From the NCBI RefSeq assembly GCF_003254395.2, contig NC_037643.1:5445458-5509457 (forward strand): a stretch of 64,000 bases of DNA. The letters are read 5' to 3'. The stretch is from Apis mellifera (Eukaryota > Arthropoda > Insecta > Hymenoptera > Apidae). The position numbers were made by a program, and so were the translations under genes. Shown here in pieces: positions 21,691 to 34,442 of the stretch; within the stretch, counting starts at the first letter, position 1; each line of letters starts with the position of its first letter. The notes under the pieces are model-generated. The model saw only the letters and a list, made by a program, of their open reading frames with translations, did not search any database and was not told the origin of the DNA.

Positions 21691-24600
21691 AAATTTTCAA
21701 TTAAGATTGTTTGTATACGATCCTTCATTCTAAAATTTATTTCTAACATTTCTAAAATTTATTCTTTTGAATTTTTTTTATTATCTTTCATTTTTCAATT
21801 TACATAAGTTGAAGACGTTGCGTGTAAATAAATTTTTGACAACTACACCGCGATAGATTAATGTAAATAAAAGAGATTTTTATTTTAGAACACGTTACAC
21901 GTGAAATGCTCGGCGACAAAGACATTAAAACGCTCGTTTTCAGATGAAGGCATCCATGTTTGAAAAATTGCTTAACAGCTATGGAATATAGAGTAATACG
22001 ATTGACGTTTGCGATACCAGAGAATCGGTAAAAAAAAAAAAAAAAAAAAAGACAGAACAGTTATTGGAGAATCTTTTTGTCTTCCATGTATTATATGTGC
22101 CTCGTTTCACTATTTGGTTCGAATATATGTTTCATCCTACCTTTCCAACGACAATCATCAATATCGATATCACGTTATTGAGTTATTGTCATTGATTATC
22201 TTTTTCAACAGAGAATAATTTCTAATAATATATTTAAACAATAAGTAATAAAATATCCAAACAATTGATTTAATAGATTCGTGGAATATCTTTTTTAATT
22301 AAAACAAATTCAAAAATTGGTACACAAAAATATTTACTTTTCATATCTTAACTCCACTGAGAGTTTCATAAAATGAAAAGATTTTTTTTTTGAATTAATC
22401 GTCTCTTAATTAATCTCATCTCAAAGCAGAGAAAAGTGTGTCTTTTTTTGCCGAGCATTCGCATTTAACTTGGATTCTCTGACGATGGTACTTCTTGCTC
22501 TCTATATGTACGTTACATATATATATACATATAAAGCTTTTCAACCGATCTCAGTTTACTGTTAACCTATTTGTGTGCGTTAATATATTTGCAATAGAAT
22601 TTTTATCCCTTCTGGATGACTTGTTGAAACATGAAACACGTATAACGAGAGGATGCAGCTCGTACTTATGCTGCTAATTATCCGTGTTCTCTTTATTTCT
22701 GGGTGGCAAAGTGCTCTTCTCAAATATCATTTAACTTCTTGTTCCGAAAAGAGTAAGAATGTTCTGAAATGATCCATTCAACCGTATTCGTGTCGTGAAA
22801 GGAGAACTGAATTTTCTTTGATTTTGTGAATAAAACTTTAGAAAATTCAGTTGAATCTGTACAAGTATATTATCGAACAATTATTTTCTTTGTGTTAAAA
22901 ATCGTTTATTGAAATAGACATAGAAGAAAATTATACTTCTTTAAAAGTATAATTTTGATATTAAAGATCATTTTTTTAACGGTTCTATATTTTTAGAGTT
23001 ATCAAATTTAACAATAAATATGCAAGCTTTATGTGGCGTATTTAACATCAATTGTACAGCTACATCAAGACTTGACTGTACAAAATTTTTCTCTATTCAA
23101 TTATAAAGAAAATAGATTTACTTCTGCAATAACTTTTGCAGATCGTAATTTATACCTTCAATAAATTATTAAAAGATTAATATATAATAAAATATCAATC
23201 CTTTAAAATATCTCGTATGTGTTATCATAGAGGAAGAAAAATAGTTTAAAATCAATATTTTTTCGTATAAAATAACTTATTTTTTGATAAAATACTTACA
23301 ACAAAAATTTAATTATCGATTTCCCAAGAATTTAATTACCGAATTTCAACTAGTAGACAAACGGTATTAATCAGCATCTTGAATCTTGTGTATTTGAATT
23401 GCTCTAGCGTTTTCTTCTCTTAAAAACTCTATTTCACAAATCGGCGAATCCTTTCAACGTTTAGCATTGTAAAGAAGGCATGACAGGTGAAAAGAAAGGA
23501 ATAAAACCAAACAAATCAGTTATAATAAATTGTCTACGCGTTTCCTCCCATTTATGAAACATAATTATTCTTGTTACACTGGTATGTGAACTATTGTGGT
23601 CGAGGGAACATCTCATATTTTGTATTGTTATAACATTGAATTTATCCCTTCCTGTGTAGAGATTTATTATTATTAAATTAATACACATATTAGTACTGAC
23701 TAAATTAATTATATCAAATAAGAATAATTTTTTAATTATAGTTCAAAATCGAAATTGGTATTGATATACATTCAAATAAATATATTTAGTTTCATTACAA
23801 TTATTATTAAATTAAATCAAAGAAAATTAAACACGAATATTGGAGACTTTATTGCGACACTTAAGACGTTAAAAGTCAATATTCTCTTAATAATAATTGT
23901 ATCTTTTTTCGTTTTTTCCTGATAAATCTCAACTGGAGCAATCCTTTTTTTTGTATTAAAGCTTTGCTCCTGAAGCTTAACAACGAATTTTCCCGCCAAT
24001 TAAGCCGCATGCAAGCGTACACTTTAACGATCTCGGTGCACCGACCATTTACACTTTGGAAAAAAAATATTAGCAAGGATTTTTCTCTCTCAAAATTCTC
24101 TTCTCTCAAAATTTGTGCAATAGTTGACGTAGAATTCCTTCATTTTCACGGAGAGTTTCTCTGAAAAAAAAAAAAAAATATTAGCAAGGATTTTTCTCTC
24201 TCAAAATTTGTGCAATAGTTGACGTAGAATTCCTTCATTTTCACGGAGAGTTTCTCTGGAATGTATGTATACAAATCGTATATGATATATATTTACATAG
24301 GAAGCTGGAATGATTCAAATACGACGCCATTTTGAATTTACGGGTTCTCGTTTATTCCGTGAAGGGAAACGTGCACGCTGGAAGAAAATAATTATTAAAA
24401 ATTTAAACAGGGAGCATCCAATTTTCATTCAAATTCTAAGAAAGTTGTAATCGTGATTAATCAGAATTTAAAGATTAAAGATTAAATAATTATTATGATG
24501 CGGCATAGCGTTCCTGTTAATTATTCGCCTCATTAAACGTAATTTTTCAACGCGGAGCACAATTCACGTGCGCGCTTCGTTATCGTGACACAGCATTGTA

Positions 24601-27600
24601 CGAAATTCATTAAGTTCTTCCCTGCACGCAGTAATTAATTAAGATAGGGCATCCATGTCGCTGGTTGAACACTGACAGAAAGTACTTTGCCGTGACGCTA
24701 GTAGTGAAAATAATCTAGTTTACATAGTTGCGATTAAATTACTCGTCGTTGCTAAGGTAAATAAAATTAAACTGGCGTCATTTATTTGCAACGATATATA
24801 CACGTTGCACACCTTTTTTGATGAACGTTCAATCGGGTTGCACGTCGATTGATTGCCATATTTTCAATGGAGCCCATCCTGCAACGATTTATTCTTTGTA
24901 AAATTGAACGATAAAATCGATTTATTATAGTATAATAAAGTATACGAAAGTACTTGTATAAGAAAGTTAGAAGGAATATTAAAAATATTACAAACGTGAG
25001 TGCAATAATAGTCTTCGTGAATATTTTATGAAAATTCAATCGATTTATTACAAAAATCAAGGAAAAAAATTCTGTTTCTTTATGAATACACAAGATTCAT
25101 GGAGTGATTTTCTTTCAAACGGAATTTCATTTCGAAGGAATGTTATCATCTTAAAATTTCCCCTTTTTTTTTTACCTAAAAAGAAAAATTGTTCAATTTA
25201 TTATGCTAAATATTCATTAATATCAGATTTTAAATCACTTTAAGGAATTTTAATTGTAAAATAATGTTTCGAATCTCGATATTATTCCCCAAATTATTCA
25301 AAGTATACATACCAAATTAATTATGAAGCTTTACACGATCTTACATAGATAAGATAAGTTAAGATTAACTTAACTTTGATAGTCAATTTGCATATTGGAC
25401 CTCTATTTATCCTTTTTTCTATTGCTATACAGATATTCACTGTTTCGAAATTTCTTTTTTCAAAATTAAATTTGTTTGCAAATATTTTTTAATTGGGACA
25501 AAATTAAGTAACTCAGTCAATGAGCTAACACAATTTCGTAATACATTAAGATCGATGGAAGCGATACGAGTACAATAAGAGGATGGAGGAATATAAATTT
25601 TGAATATAATAAGAAATGGTAGAAAGACTTGTTCATTTTCGCGAGGAAATCGATTGCACAGCACTGGCCCAGTTTCAGCCAATTATCGTCTTCGTTCCTT
25701 TCTTTTCTCATCGCCAGGCAACTTTCTGTGTGTTAAATAAGTGGTTTTGAGAATACGTTGAACGAAATGAGAAGTGCCGTGCCAACGAACTCTTCTGCAT
25801 CGCCACTTCGAGAAATAGAAGGCGGAAATGAAATTTCATTAGCAATGTAAATAGAATTGGAATGCGCATTCTGGGGTAGAATTTTCAAGAATTACCAACA
25901 GATTTTGCCTTTTTTTTTAAACGATACTTTTATTTTTTTTTGCCATATAAATCTTCTGTCGATTTATATTTTATGCAGATGGAAAAAGAATGAAAATTGT
26001 TATTAATTAATATTACCTGCCACTATATTTTCGTCGAGCAGAAAAATTTCTGTTTCTTCAAGCATTTAAGAAATTATTTTTCCCATATGCTCTTGGTAAA
26101 ACTTTATAGTAGTATGGTTCTACATTTTTATCTTCTTCTTTTTGATAATCTCGCAGAAGGAGATCTATCGCGAAAGGGACGATATTCTTTCTTTGGCTCG
26201 ATTGTTTCGTTTGTGAGATTAAAGCGTCCATTTTCAAACAACAGCGTTTAATGCGCCCGCCTTGTAAAACCTATTTTCTGAAAATTGTCGACATTTCAGT
26301 CTTTCTCCCTGCGTCTCGAAAGCCTTGTTATAAATTCTATTCCCAAATTTAATTTTATAGTTTTCCTTGTTCCTGTGCCCTTTGAACTTTTTGCAGAACG
26401 AAAGCTGTTGCTACGCTCTCTCCTTTTCCTCCATTCTACAGAGTGTCCCGTTATTTCGCGATACAATCTAAAAATGTTAAAAAAATGATCTCTCAGGAAA
26501 GAGTGAAAAAGAAAGAATAATGTTTTTTTCTCTTCCTTCAAGTGCAAACGAAATTTCAAGCTAATTTTCGATTGGGGATATACGAAAAATATAATAATAG
26601 TGACAAGATAATGCAGAAAATATAGAATAAATTTCGTTTGTTTAATTAGAGAGAAAAGAAAACTCATTTCTCCCTCCTTTTTTTTATCAATCACATAATC
26701 AACAATTCTCTTTTACAATTTCATCGCATTTCATCGGTTGATAATTGCCTAACAATTTTTAAAACGTTACCTTTTTCGTTTACTTTCAAAGTACACAGCA
26801 ATGGGACTTTTAAAAAAGGGACTTCTTTTTGCGGCGAGAGAAAACGTTTACTTTCACACGTCCCTTGTCCCATTATTTCTTAATTCGCGCTTCGTGTTTT
26901 CAGAATACAAATATTTGTGAAGCTTTGCCATCGCGTAACATCCTGTCACGAAGTTAGTGTTGCTCGCAATAGAATTTCCCGGGGGAATTTCCCTTTGTAC
27001 AATAATATTTCTTCCGGTTCTTCTTCTTTCGTCACTGCAAAAAAATTTTTCATTCCATCCCAAACACCACGTATGCACATTTATTTATTTTTTTCTTTTG
27101 TCACGAATGGAAATTCTATCTAAAAGCAGAGAATATATGTTAGTTAAAACGTACGATGATAAATCAATGCAATCAGTTCATCATCTCGAAGTTTGTTAAA
27201 CGAATGTCTTGAGCAAAATTTCCTCTTTCTCTCGTTCAAGATTTTAATTGAAAAAAAAAAAATTCTTCGTTACGCCTCTGGAGTAATAATACCGGCTATT
27301 AAGAATGAAATTATGACCGAGATATCTGAGAATTTATATTCGTCGTCAAACTTATTCAGAATCTATTAAGGGATTCGGAGGTAAAGAAATTTCAAGGGAA
27401 ATTTAAATCGTGTATTTTTGATCCAACTTCTTAAACGAAGGAATCTCTTCGATAAAAAGTGTGTTCATCTTGTAGAAATTTTTCTGATATTTAATCCTTA
27501 AGGAAGAGTAAATTAAATTGATTTGTTCAATTCTGTTTTTTAAAAATTATGTGCATATAATGCATCGAAGCATTAGAAATGATAGCAATATGTTATTGAT

Positions 27601-30600
27601 TTTGCTGTATCAATTAATTTATTTGGGATTTCGTTATTTTCTTCACGAAATTCAAAATCAAAATCAGAATTTGAAGGGTTATTTACTCATAAAAAAAATT
27701 AATAGAACAAAGAAAAATTAAAAGATATCTGTATAAATATTTACATTATTTATAACAAATTTTGTTCTTCTTTAATATAATTTTTGAATATAATTTGAAC
27801 AATTAATAAAAATACGAAATTTAATCGATGACATCAATCCATCAAATTCTATCTACGAATAAATATTTCATAGCATTTGAAAACAAATCATTTAACATAT
27901 TGGTTTTAATCAGAAAAAAAGATTTTTCGTGTAATATTTTTCACAGGTGGTATTTATTTTGAAATGCCATTAGTAGAAATATTGAAAAATTTCATGAAAA
28001 CGTACGATTATTTGATAAATTCTATTTTAAATCGACGACACAAATGCAATAACGCAAATATATATGCATAAATTTATTTTATGAATGTATATATATTTTT
28101 ATATTATTTTTCCTTGTTTATTTATACAGATATACGTCAATAATAATATGATATAAAAAGTTTTCATTGAATATCGTCATAAAAGAAAATTGTGCACCAC
28201 GAAAAATGAAAATTTTTCTTTGTTCGAACCGTTTTATTGACCGTTGCCACCAAAATGAAGTCCCGAGTAAATGAAAAGAGGAAAAGGAAACGAATTCGTT
28301 TCTCAGATGAGTTTTCCCTTTTCACGAAGAACCATTCCTTCAAGTAGCCTCAAGCAATTTCGCGTTATCATGATAGTGATGATAAGCATAATGTCGTTTA
28401 TTAATCCTTTGCAGCCCTATATCGAGTTGGAGTCAACATTTTATTGTTTATTTCATTCTTTTTTACAATTTAAAATATATATTATTTACGCTTAATATGG
28501 TTATTTAAAATTAGAATCAACGCTTTCTGTTAGATCCTAATAATTAATGATAAATTTTTGCAAATAAATTCCTTTCTGGAATTTATTTATCATAGGTGTG
28601 TTGATCTATTCCTCGATTAAATGTATTGTAGTACTTAAAGTTACCACTAGATAGCATAATCATGATTTTTCTGCTAACTGAAACGTTCTTTGAATTTAAT
28701 ATTGTCGATTGTTATTCTTCTAACTAGTAGTAACATATACAAGGCAATATGTTATCACTAAACTTTTCTTTAAATTATTTGTGTGATATAGCTTTTTTTT
28801 TATTGAGATGCAGTATTACAACTCAAAATTGAATTTTAAGTAGCTAATAGTTATTAACAGTAGCTTATTAGTGCTTATTAACATCTTAGTTTTTACTTAG
28901 TATAGTTTTAATTTTTTTTCTCTAATTAAAATTAAACTACTCGACATTTAAGTCTTGTTTTCTAATTTTAACTTAAGTTATAATAATATTTAAGTTCTCT
29001 TAAGTAATATTTAAACTTAAGTTAAAGCATTGTTCTATTTAGTATTAAGTAAATTAATAATAATAATATTTAAATTTTATTTAATGTAATTTAAGTCTTT
29101 AATTTAGACAATTCTCTAGAATTAAGTTTTGCAATTAATTCTAAAGAAGTAGTATATTCGTACTAAGTTCTCTCTTTCGATCTCCATGAAATATAAACGA
29201 AACTTTCACGTGTTGTAAGATTAAAATTATTAATTAAATTCAGCCAAACCAATTCGCGCAAACTCGGCACCATACCGGTCTAAAACATAGATATATTATG
29301 AATATCGTGGACTATGGAAACACGTTAATATTATAATCCTATGAAAATATGATTATAAATCTTAAATAGTTTAAAGAGATATGATATGTTAAATATGATA
29401 TGTTATTTCATTTGTACATAAATTCAATCCGCTTAGTTGATATTACGAATTTACATTAAATTTATCATTAATAACTTAGTTCAATTTGTGACGGTTTCGT
29501 AGTTATATTCATAATTTATGATAGAGGGATACATGAGATGACTGATTTCTTGCGACACGAAGCTTTCACGTGAACAATCTGAATACAAATACGTGAATTA
29601 TGATATTATTGGATTTCAGCGTTCTTGAATAAACACAAATCTGGAATCAAAATGCAATTGATATTAGCACAGCTGCCAATTCGATGAAAATATTTGAACG
29701 CAATTGTAATCGTATATGCCACCGTATATGTAAAACAAGAAAAGCAATATGAGTCGTTAATTATAGTTGATTAATAATAAGCACAAATACAAGTTCATTG
29801 TATTGGCGTTATTTCTTTATTTTAAAATAATCTAAATAATGATTTTATAAATGATTAGATTAAATTATATTTACAGAAATTATTTTAGCATTATTTGGAG
29901 GATATATAATCATATAATTCCAGAAATATTAAGCTGGAATGATATGTGTATAATTTAATACAACAAATATTTAACAATTTAATAACTATTTAAAATAAAT
30001 GTTATACGATATAAGTATGACATTTTGAAATGACATGTAACAGTTGTAGCTTCTCAAAATTTTTATCCAATGAAACATCAAATGTACCACACTAGTAACA
30101 GGCCAAATTCATAACATAGCATTCATACCAATGCTAAAACAGAAGATTGATTACATACTCAGCAAACGTAAGAAATCTAGCATATTCTTGGGATCAATGA
30201 CACAACAGAGATTCTTAAGACTCAGGAAAATATCTTAGAATTCATGATCTTTTCAAAGATTTTTCTCTTCTTGATGATTCTGGATGATTCTTTTGCAAAT
30301 TTAAGTATTTTCTCCAATTGTTGTTTGTTCATATATTACTGGATGATTTTTTATTTTTTTTTTCTCAAAAGTTTGTACTTTTTCTTGTATCTTCAAATTA
30401 GATATGATATGAAATTTATATTATATCTATTTTAGGTCAATTAGATTTAACAATCTTATCTAGTTTGCATGATTTGTCTATTATTGTGTAGATAGTATAT
30501 TGGTATCTTGAACATGGACCTATTAACACGTTGTATCTGATTGCTTGTATACAATTTGATTGATTTAATGTTCTCTATATTGGGTCCATAATGAATCAAA

Positions 30601-31220
30601 TAGGTTTAGTAACATGCATGATGCATGTATTATTTATTTAATGTATATGAGTCAGTTTATTTCAAAAGTTTCAAGTGTATTTCCTATGATAAAATATTAT
30701 TGGATTGTAAATTTAATTTGTATAATCGAGGGTGATATATTTATAAAATAAAGAAAATGGAAAAATTTCACAGAAAAACATCTCGTTATATTGCATCTCT
30801 CATAATTTCCTTTGATTATTATGATGCGTTTTCTGTTTTTCTGTTTCAAATTATCAAATTGTAAGAAAAAATCTTTTACTTTGAAAGAAATGAACTAAAA
30901 AAGATATTAAAATTTGTAGAAAGAAATAGAAACAAAAATAGTATGTTTCTTCATCGTTAATTATATAAATATATATACATATAATATTTAATGATTATTT
31001 GTAATATTTTTAAAATTGAAACATTTTGATTAATCTAATGATAATTATATTTATTACTTACTATTAAGGGATTACATTATTTTTTATCAATTTTATTTGA
31101 TAGAATAGGTGATAGATATATATTTAATCTAATTTTTCACAATACTAAGATTAATTTATTTATTTTAAGATAATATATTATAACATATTAGTAACTCATA
31201 ATCCATATATATGATATTAA
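21691..31220. other. Gene-poor AT-rich DNA
   Basis: About 9.5 kb with no supported gene on either strand. It contains a poly-A run at 22030-22050, a 111-bp tandem duplication (24068-24258), a G+C-richer patch at about 24480-24790 with CACGTG and several TAAT homeodomain-like cores, and a stretch dense in TTAAG/CTTAA words (about 28900-29130). Open frames here are short, low-complexity and rich in Phe/Ile/Lys/Asn, as expected of non-coding AT-rich DNA. Confidence 0.6.
24068..24258. repeat. 111-bp tandem duplication
   Basis: TATTAGCAAGGATTTTTCTC at 24068 recurs at 24179. Both copies run through TTGTGCAATAGTTGACGTAG to the GGAGAGTTTCTCTG word. The first copy has an extra internal CTCTTCTCTCAAAATT-type duplication. 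An A run precedes both copies. Confidence 0.9.
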
Positions 31221-31647
31221 CTCTTTGCACTCCAAACTTGTTCCATTCGGTTGAACCAATGCATTCTGTGGAATTTCTTACAGCTAATTTATGATTTCAC
31301 ATACAAATTAACGCATATGACTTTTATATTTTAATACTTCATATATCTTTATATATAAAGAAAAAAATTTATTGAATATTAAAGTCTCTATTTCTCTGCT
31401 ATTCGTTAATTTCTTTATGAATAGAAATAATTTCGTCATTCAATAAAATCAAACTCATCTTCGCTTGAACTAATTTCATTACCGTGTTCCATGCACTAAC
31501 AAAACTCAAAAATAACTTTGAAAATAATATTTCTAGCGATATTCTATAAATAAAAAATCAAAGATAAATAAATATTGTTAAAGTTTGTTAAAATTGTTGC
31601 ATCAATCCAAATGACCAAGAATCACTTGTTGGAGCGCAAAGAGTTAA
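31217..31647. mobile_element. Non-autonomous piggyBac-like MITE, 423 bp, with TTAA target-site duplication
   Basis: Inverted ends CTCTTTGCACTCCAA (31221-31235) and TTGGAGCGCAAAGAG (31629-31643) pair with one mismatch in 15. Both are flanked directly by TTAA (31217-31220 and 31644-31647), the piggyBac target site. The next ~35 bp inside also pair loosely. The interior is AT-rich with no transposase ORF, so any movement would need a transposase in trans. The right end lies 19 bp beyond the stop codon of the minus-strand serine protease, so the element is in that gene's 3' UTR or 3' flank. Confidence 0.8.
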
Positions 31648-31666
31648 TAATCGTGTGTTGTAAAAT

Positions 31667-34401
31667 TTATATAGCATTTTCTTTTATCCAATCAAGATAT
31701 GATTCAACACGGGTATAGACAGTTGGATAATCAATGAGGGCACAGCCCATTGCCCATGAAACGAGACCAACGAGTTTTCCATTGACGGTCAAGGGACCAC
31801 CAGAATCACCCTAGATCACAAAAAGAAAAATACAAATTCTAGTTATATTGCAAAACTTTTCAAACTTTTGGAGAGAAGCATTTTATTTTTAATTCCACTT
31901 GTTTCATATATATATATTTCAATAATAATGATAAATAAGTAAAAAGAAATTATAACAAGAAATGAATTGAATAACGTAAAATTGTTAGTAAGACAGATTA
32001 ATAATGAAGGATTGTATAAATTGCAATCCAAGTAACATTCACTTTATGAAAACTTAATAAAAAAAGAATAATTATCTCTTTTTTCTTCTCTCTTTTTCTT
32101 TCTTCATGATTAGAATTATAAGAATGAAATGGTTAGAATGAATTAATTAGAGTGAAAAGCCTCAGAAAGGATTGAAAAGTAAAATTATTAAAATTATATT
32201 AAATATAAGTTTGACGAACTTACATTACACGATCCTTTTTCACTGGTTGGATAGTATGCACAAATTTGGGATTCGTAAACAGTATAATTTATTTTTTTAT
32301 ACGTTAATTCACAATATTCTTGATTTGCAATTAGGATGTTTACTCGTTGTAAGTAAATAGTTGTTGGTCCTCCTTGCTGCAATTATATAATTCATACAAA
32401 AAATTAAAAAATTATCTGTAATATTATGTATAATATTACAAAAGTTTAATAATACATTTATATTGTTACGTTTCAATTAAATAAAAATAAAAATAGAATT
32501 GAAATGAAACAATAATATTTTATAAATTTCATTTACTCTAAGTCTGCCCCAGCCAGAAACAGTTGCCAAATCATTTGGCTTAATGATGTCGTTTGGTGAT
32601 GGAAGAGGGACGGAGGAAATTGTATTCGATAGTGTAAATGATGTCTTAACCTGTAACAAAAAAAGCATAATAATAGTACTTGTTTCGTGGTGTCAATTAT
32701 TAATCATTAACTTGAGAAAAATTTGTAATTTAAATACTTTGAGTAATGCTATGTCGTTCTTCCACGAATCTGAAACGTTGTATTTTTCGTGAACAATGAT
32801 TTCATTGACATCATTCTCGTATCTTGGATTGGCCAGATTGATCGTGCCTGCCACAACTTTGATATCTTCTGAAAATTTACTGTAAAAAGAAAAAATAAAT
32901 AAATAAATAAATAAAAAGAAAAAAAAATGAGAAAGAATTAAAATAAATTCTGTTGATATTTTCTATTTTTCAATTCTTTGATGACATAATTTCTGATAAC
33001 TTTTCTAATAATTGATAATTTATAAAAAAATCTCCTTGCATTTTTTTGATAAAGATTATCATCTGGAGCAAACAATGAAAAATGATAATCAAAAGAAAAG
33101 TGCATACCTCAAATTTTATATTATAAAAAAATTAGGATTTCATTGTCGTTCAGAAATTTTAAAATATTTCTGTATTTCCAATTTTCAAAAACTTTAATAT
33201 ATATAATATCAATCATAAATTCATAATCCATAAATTGTATGCATGCTCTTTAATGAAATCATTTATATCGAATTGTTATATTAACATCAAGTTAAATTTC
33301 TCTACATTTTTAAACTTTTGAGAATAAATAAATAAATAAATAATTGTTCTTTTAAGATAAGGTGTGATATATCGATTTCTGGAGAATAGTTTTGAAGAAA
33401 ATATCATTTATTGACTTACCCATGGACGCAATGCGCTGCAGTAATCACATAATTTTCATTGAGAATAGATCCACCGCAAAAATGGAAAGAGCTAAATTTG
33501 TTCTGCAGTGATACCTAAAAATGAAAAAAAATATTCTAGTAATTCAAGAAAATAGATGATAGATTCGTATTTTTTTTTTTTTTTTGACAAATATCATTTG
33601 CAATCTTTCTCTTCTTGATTCCAAGTTTTTTTTTTATAATATATATATTATAAAATAACTTACTTGATAAGGAATTTCTCCTTCTTTGGCATCCTCCCCA
33701 TTTATAATTTTTGGATTATAATTCCAAGATAATGCTGTTATGCAAATAATAATAGCATATAATAATTAGTTTCTAATAATTAAGGGTGAAACATTGTTCA
33801 TCATGAAACTGTGATCGATTACTCTGCTTATTGGCTGCATTAATAAATCGCACGAATATGTACAAAAAGTACTCTTCAATTTTCGATTTTGGAAAATTCT
33901 GTATTGTTTCCACTTCACTACGACGTTTGACAAAGTTTAAATGTTAGTTAAATAAATTAAATAAAATGAAGGGATAAAATAAAATGAAATAATATAAAAC
34001 TTTGTTGTTTTATTATAGAGAAATAAATTTTAATATATTGCATATATAATTCAATTTAAAAATCAATAATTTAATTTAAATTATTAACGCGATAAATCTA
34101 ATAAATTATACAGGATATATATTTATATAGAGTATTAATACTAGATTTTGTATGAGATTTGAAATGTCTAAGAATTTTAGTATAATTTTTTATAGGTTTT
34201 AATCTATATTAAATCAAATTTTATTAATTTTTAACAATTGATTGAACAACGTTAAAAAATGAAAAAAAAAATAATAATTGATAATACGAATTGATATAAA
34301 AATAATAAAAAAATTGATCGATTTAATCTTTCTTTTTAACAAAAATTCTTACCATTAATTAATGCAATTAATGCACAAAAAATAAAAAATTTTTTGATCA
34401 T
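31667..34401 (-). CDS. Secreted chymotrypsin/elastase-like serine protease, complete, 7 exons, 255 aa
   Basis: Exons in transcript order: 34401-34353, 33734-33664, 33514-33420, 32879-32738, 32650-32537, 32376-32224, 31810-31667. They total 768 nt in frame with consensus splice sites. Residues 1-17 are a signal peptide (MIKKFFIFCALIALINA). A short propeptide ends NPK|IING, so activation would follow cleavage after Lys25. The catalytic triad is His68 (TAAHC), Asp114 (NDIALLK) and Ser211 (GDSGGP). Six Cys fit the three core disulfides of the S1 family. Specificity positions by homology: Gly205 (chymotrypsin 189), Ala228 (216) and Thr238 (226). The Asp of trypsins is absent and the pocket looks partly filled, nearer elastase than chymotrypsin. 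Likely a midgut digestive enzyme or a defence protease; there is no clip or other extra domain. Confidence 0.93.
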
Positions 34402-34434
34402 GCTTGTTTCGATCAGCACTATTCACTAATTATA

Positions 34435-34442
34435 CTTTTATA
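34435..34442 (-). promoter_or_regulatory. TATA box of the serine protease gene
   Basis: TATAAAAG on the minus strand (34442 to 34435) lies 41 nt upstream of the start codon at 34401. A start of transcription ~30 nt downstream would fall near 34412, giving a very short 5' UTR of about 11 nt, which is common for insect digestive protease genes. Confidence 0.65.

Noticed and set aside
26296..26694. 132-codon minus-strand frame
   Set aside because: Low-complexity Phe/Lys/Arg composition with no recognisable motif; typical of AT-rich non-coding DNA.
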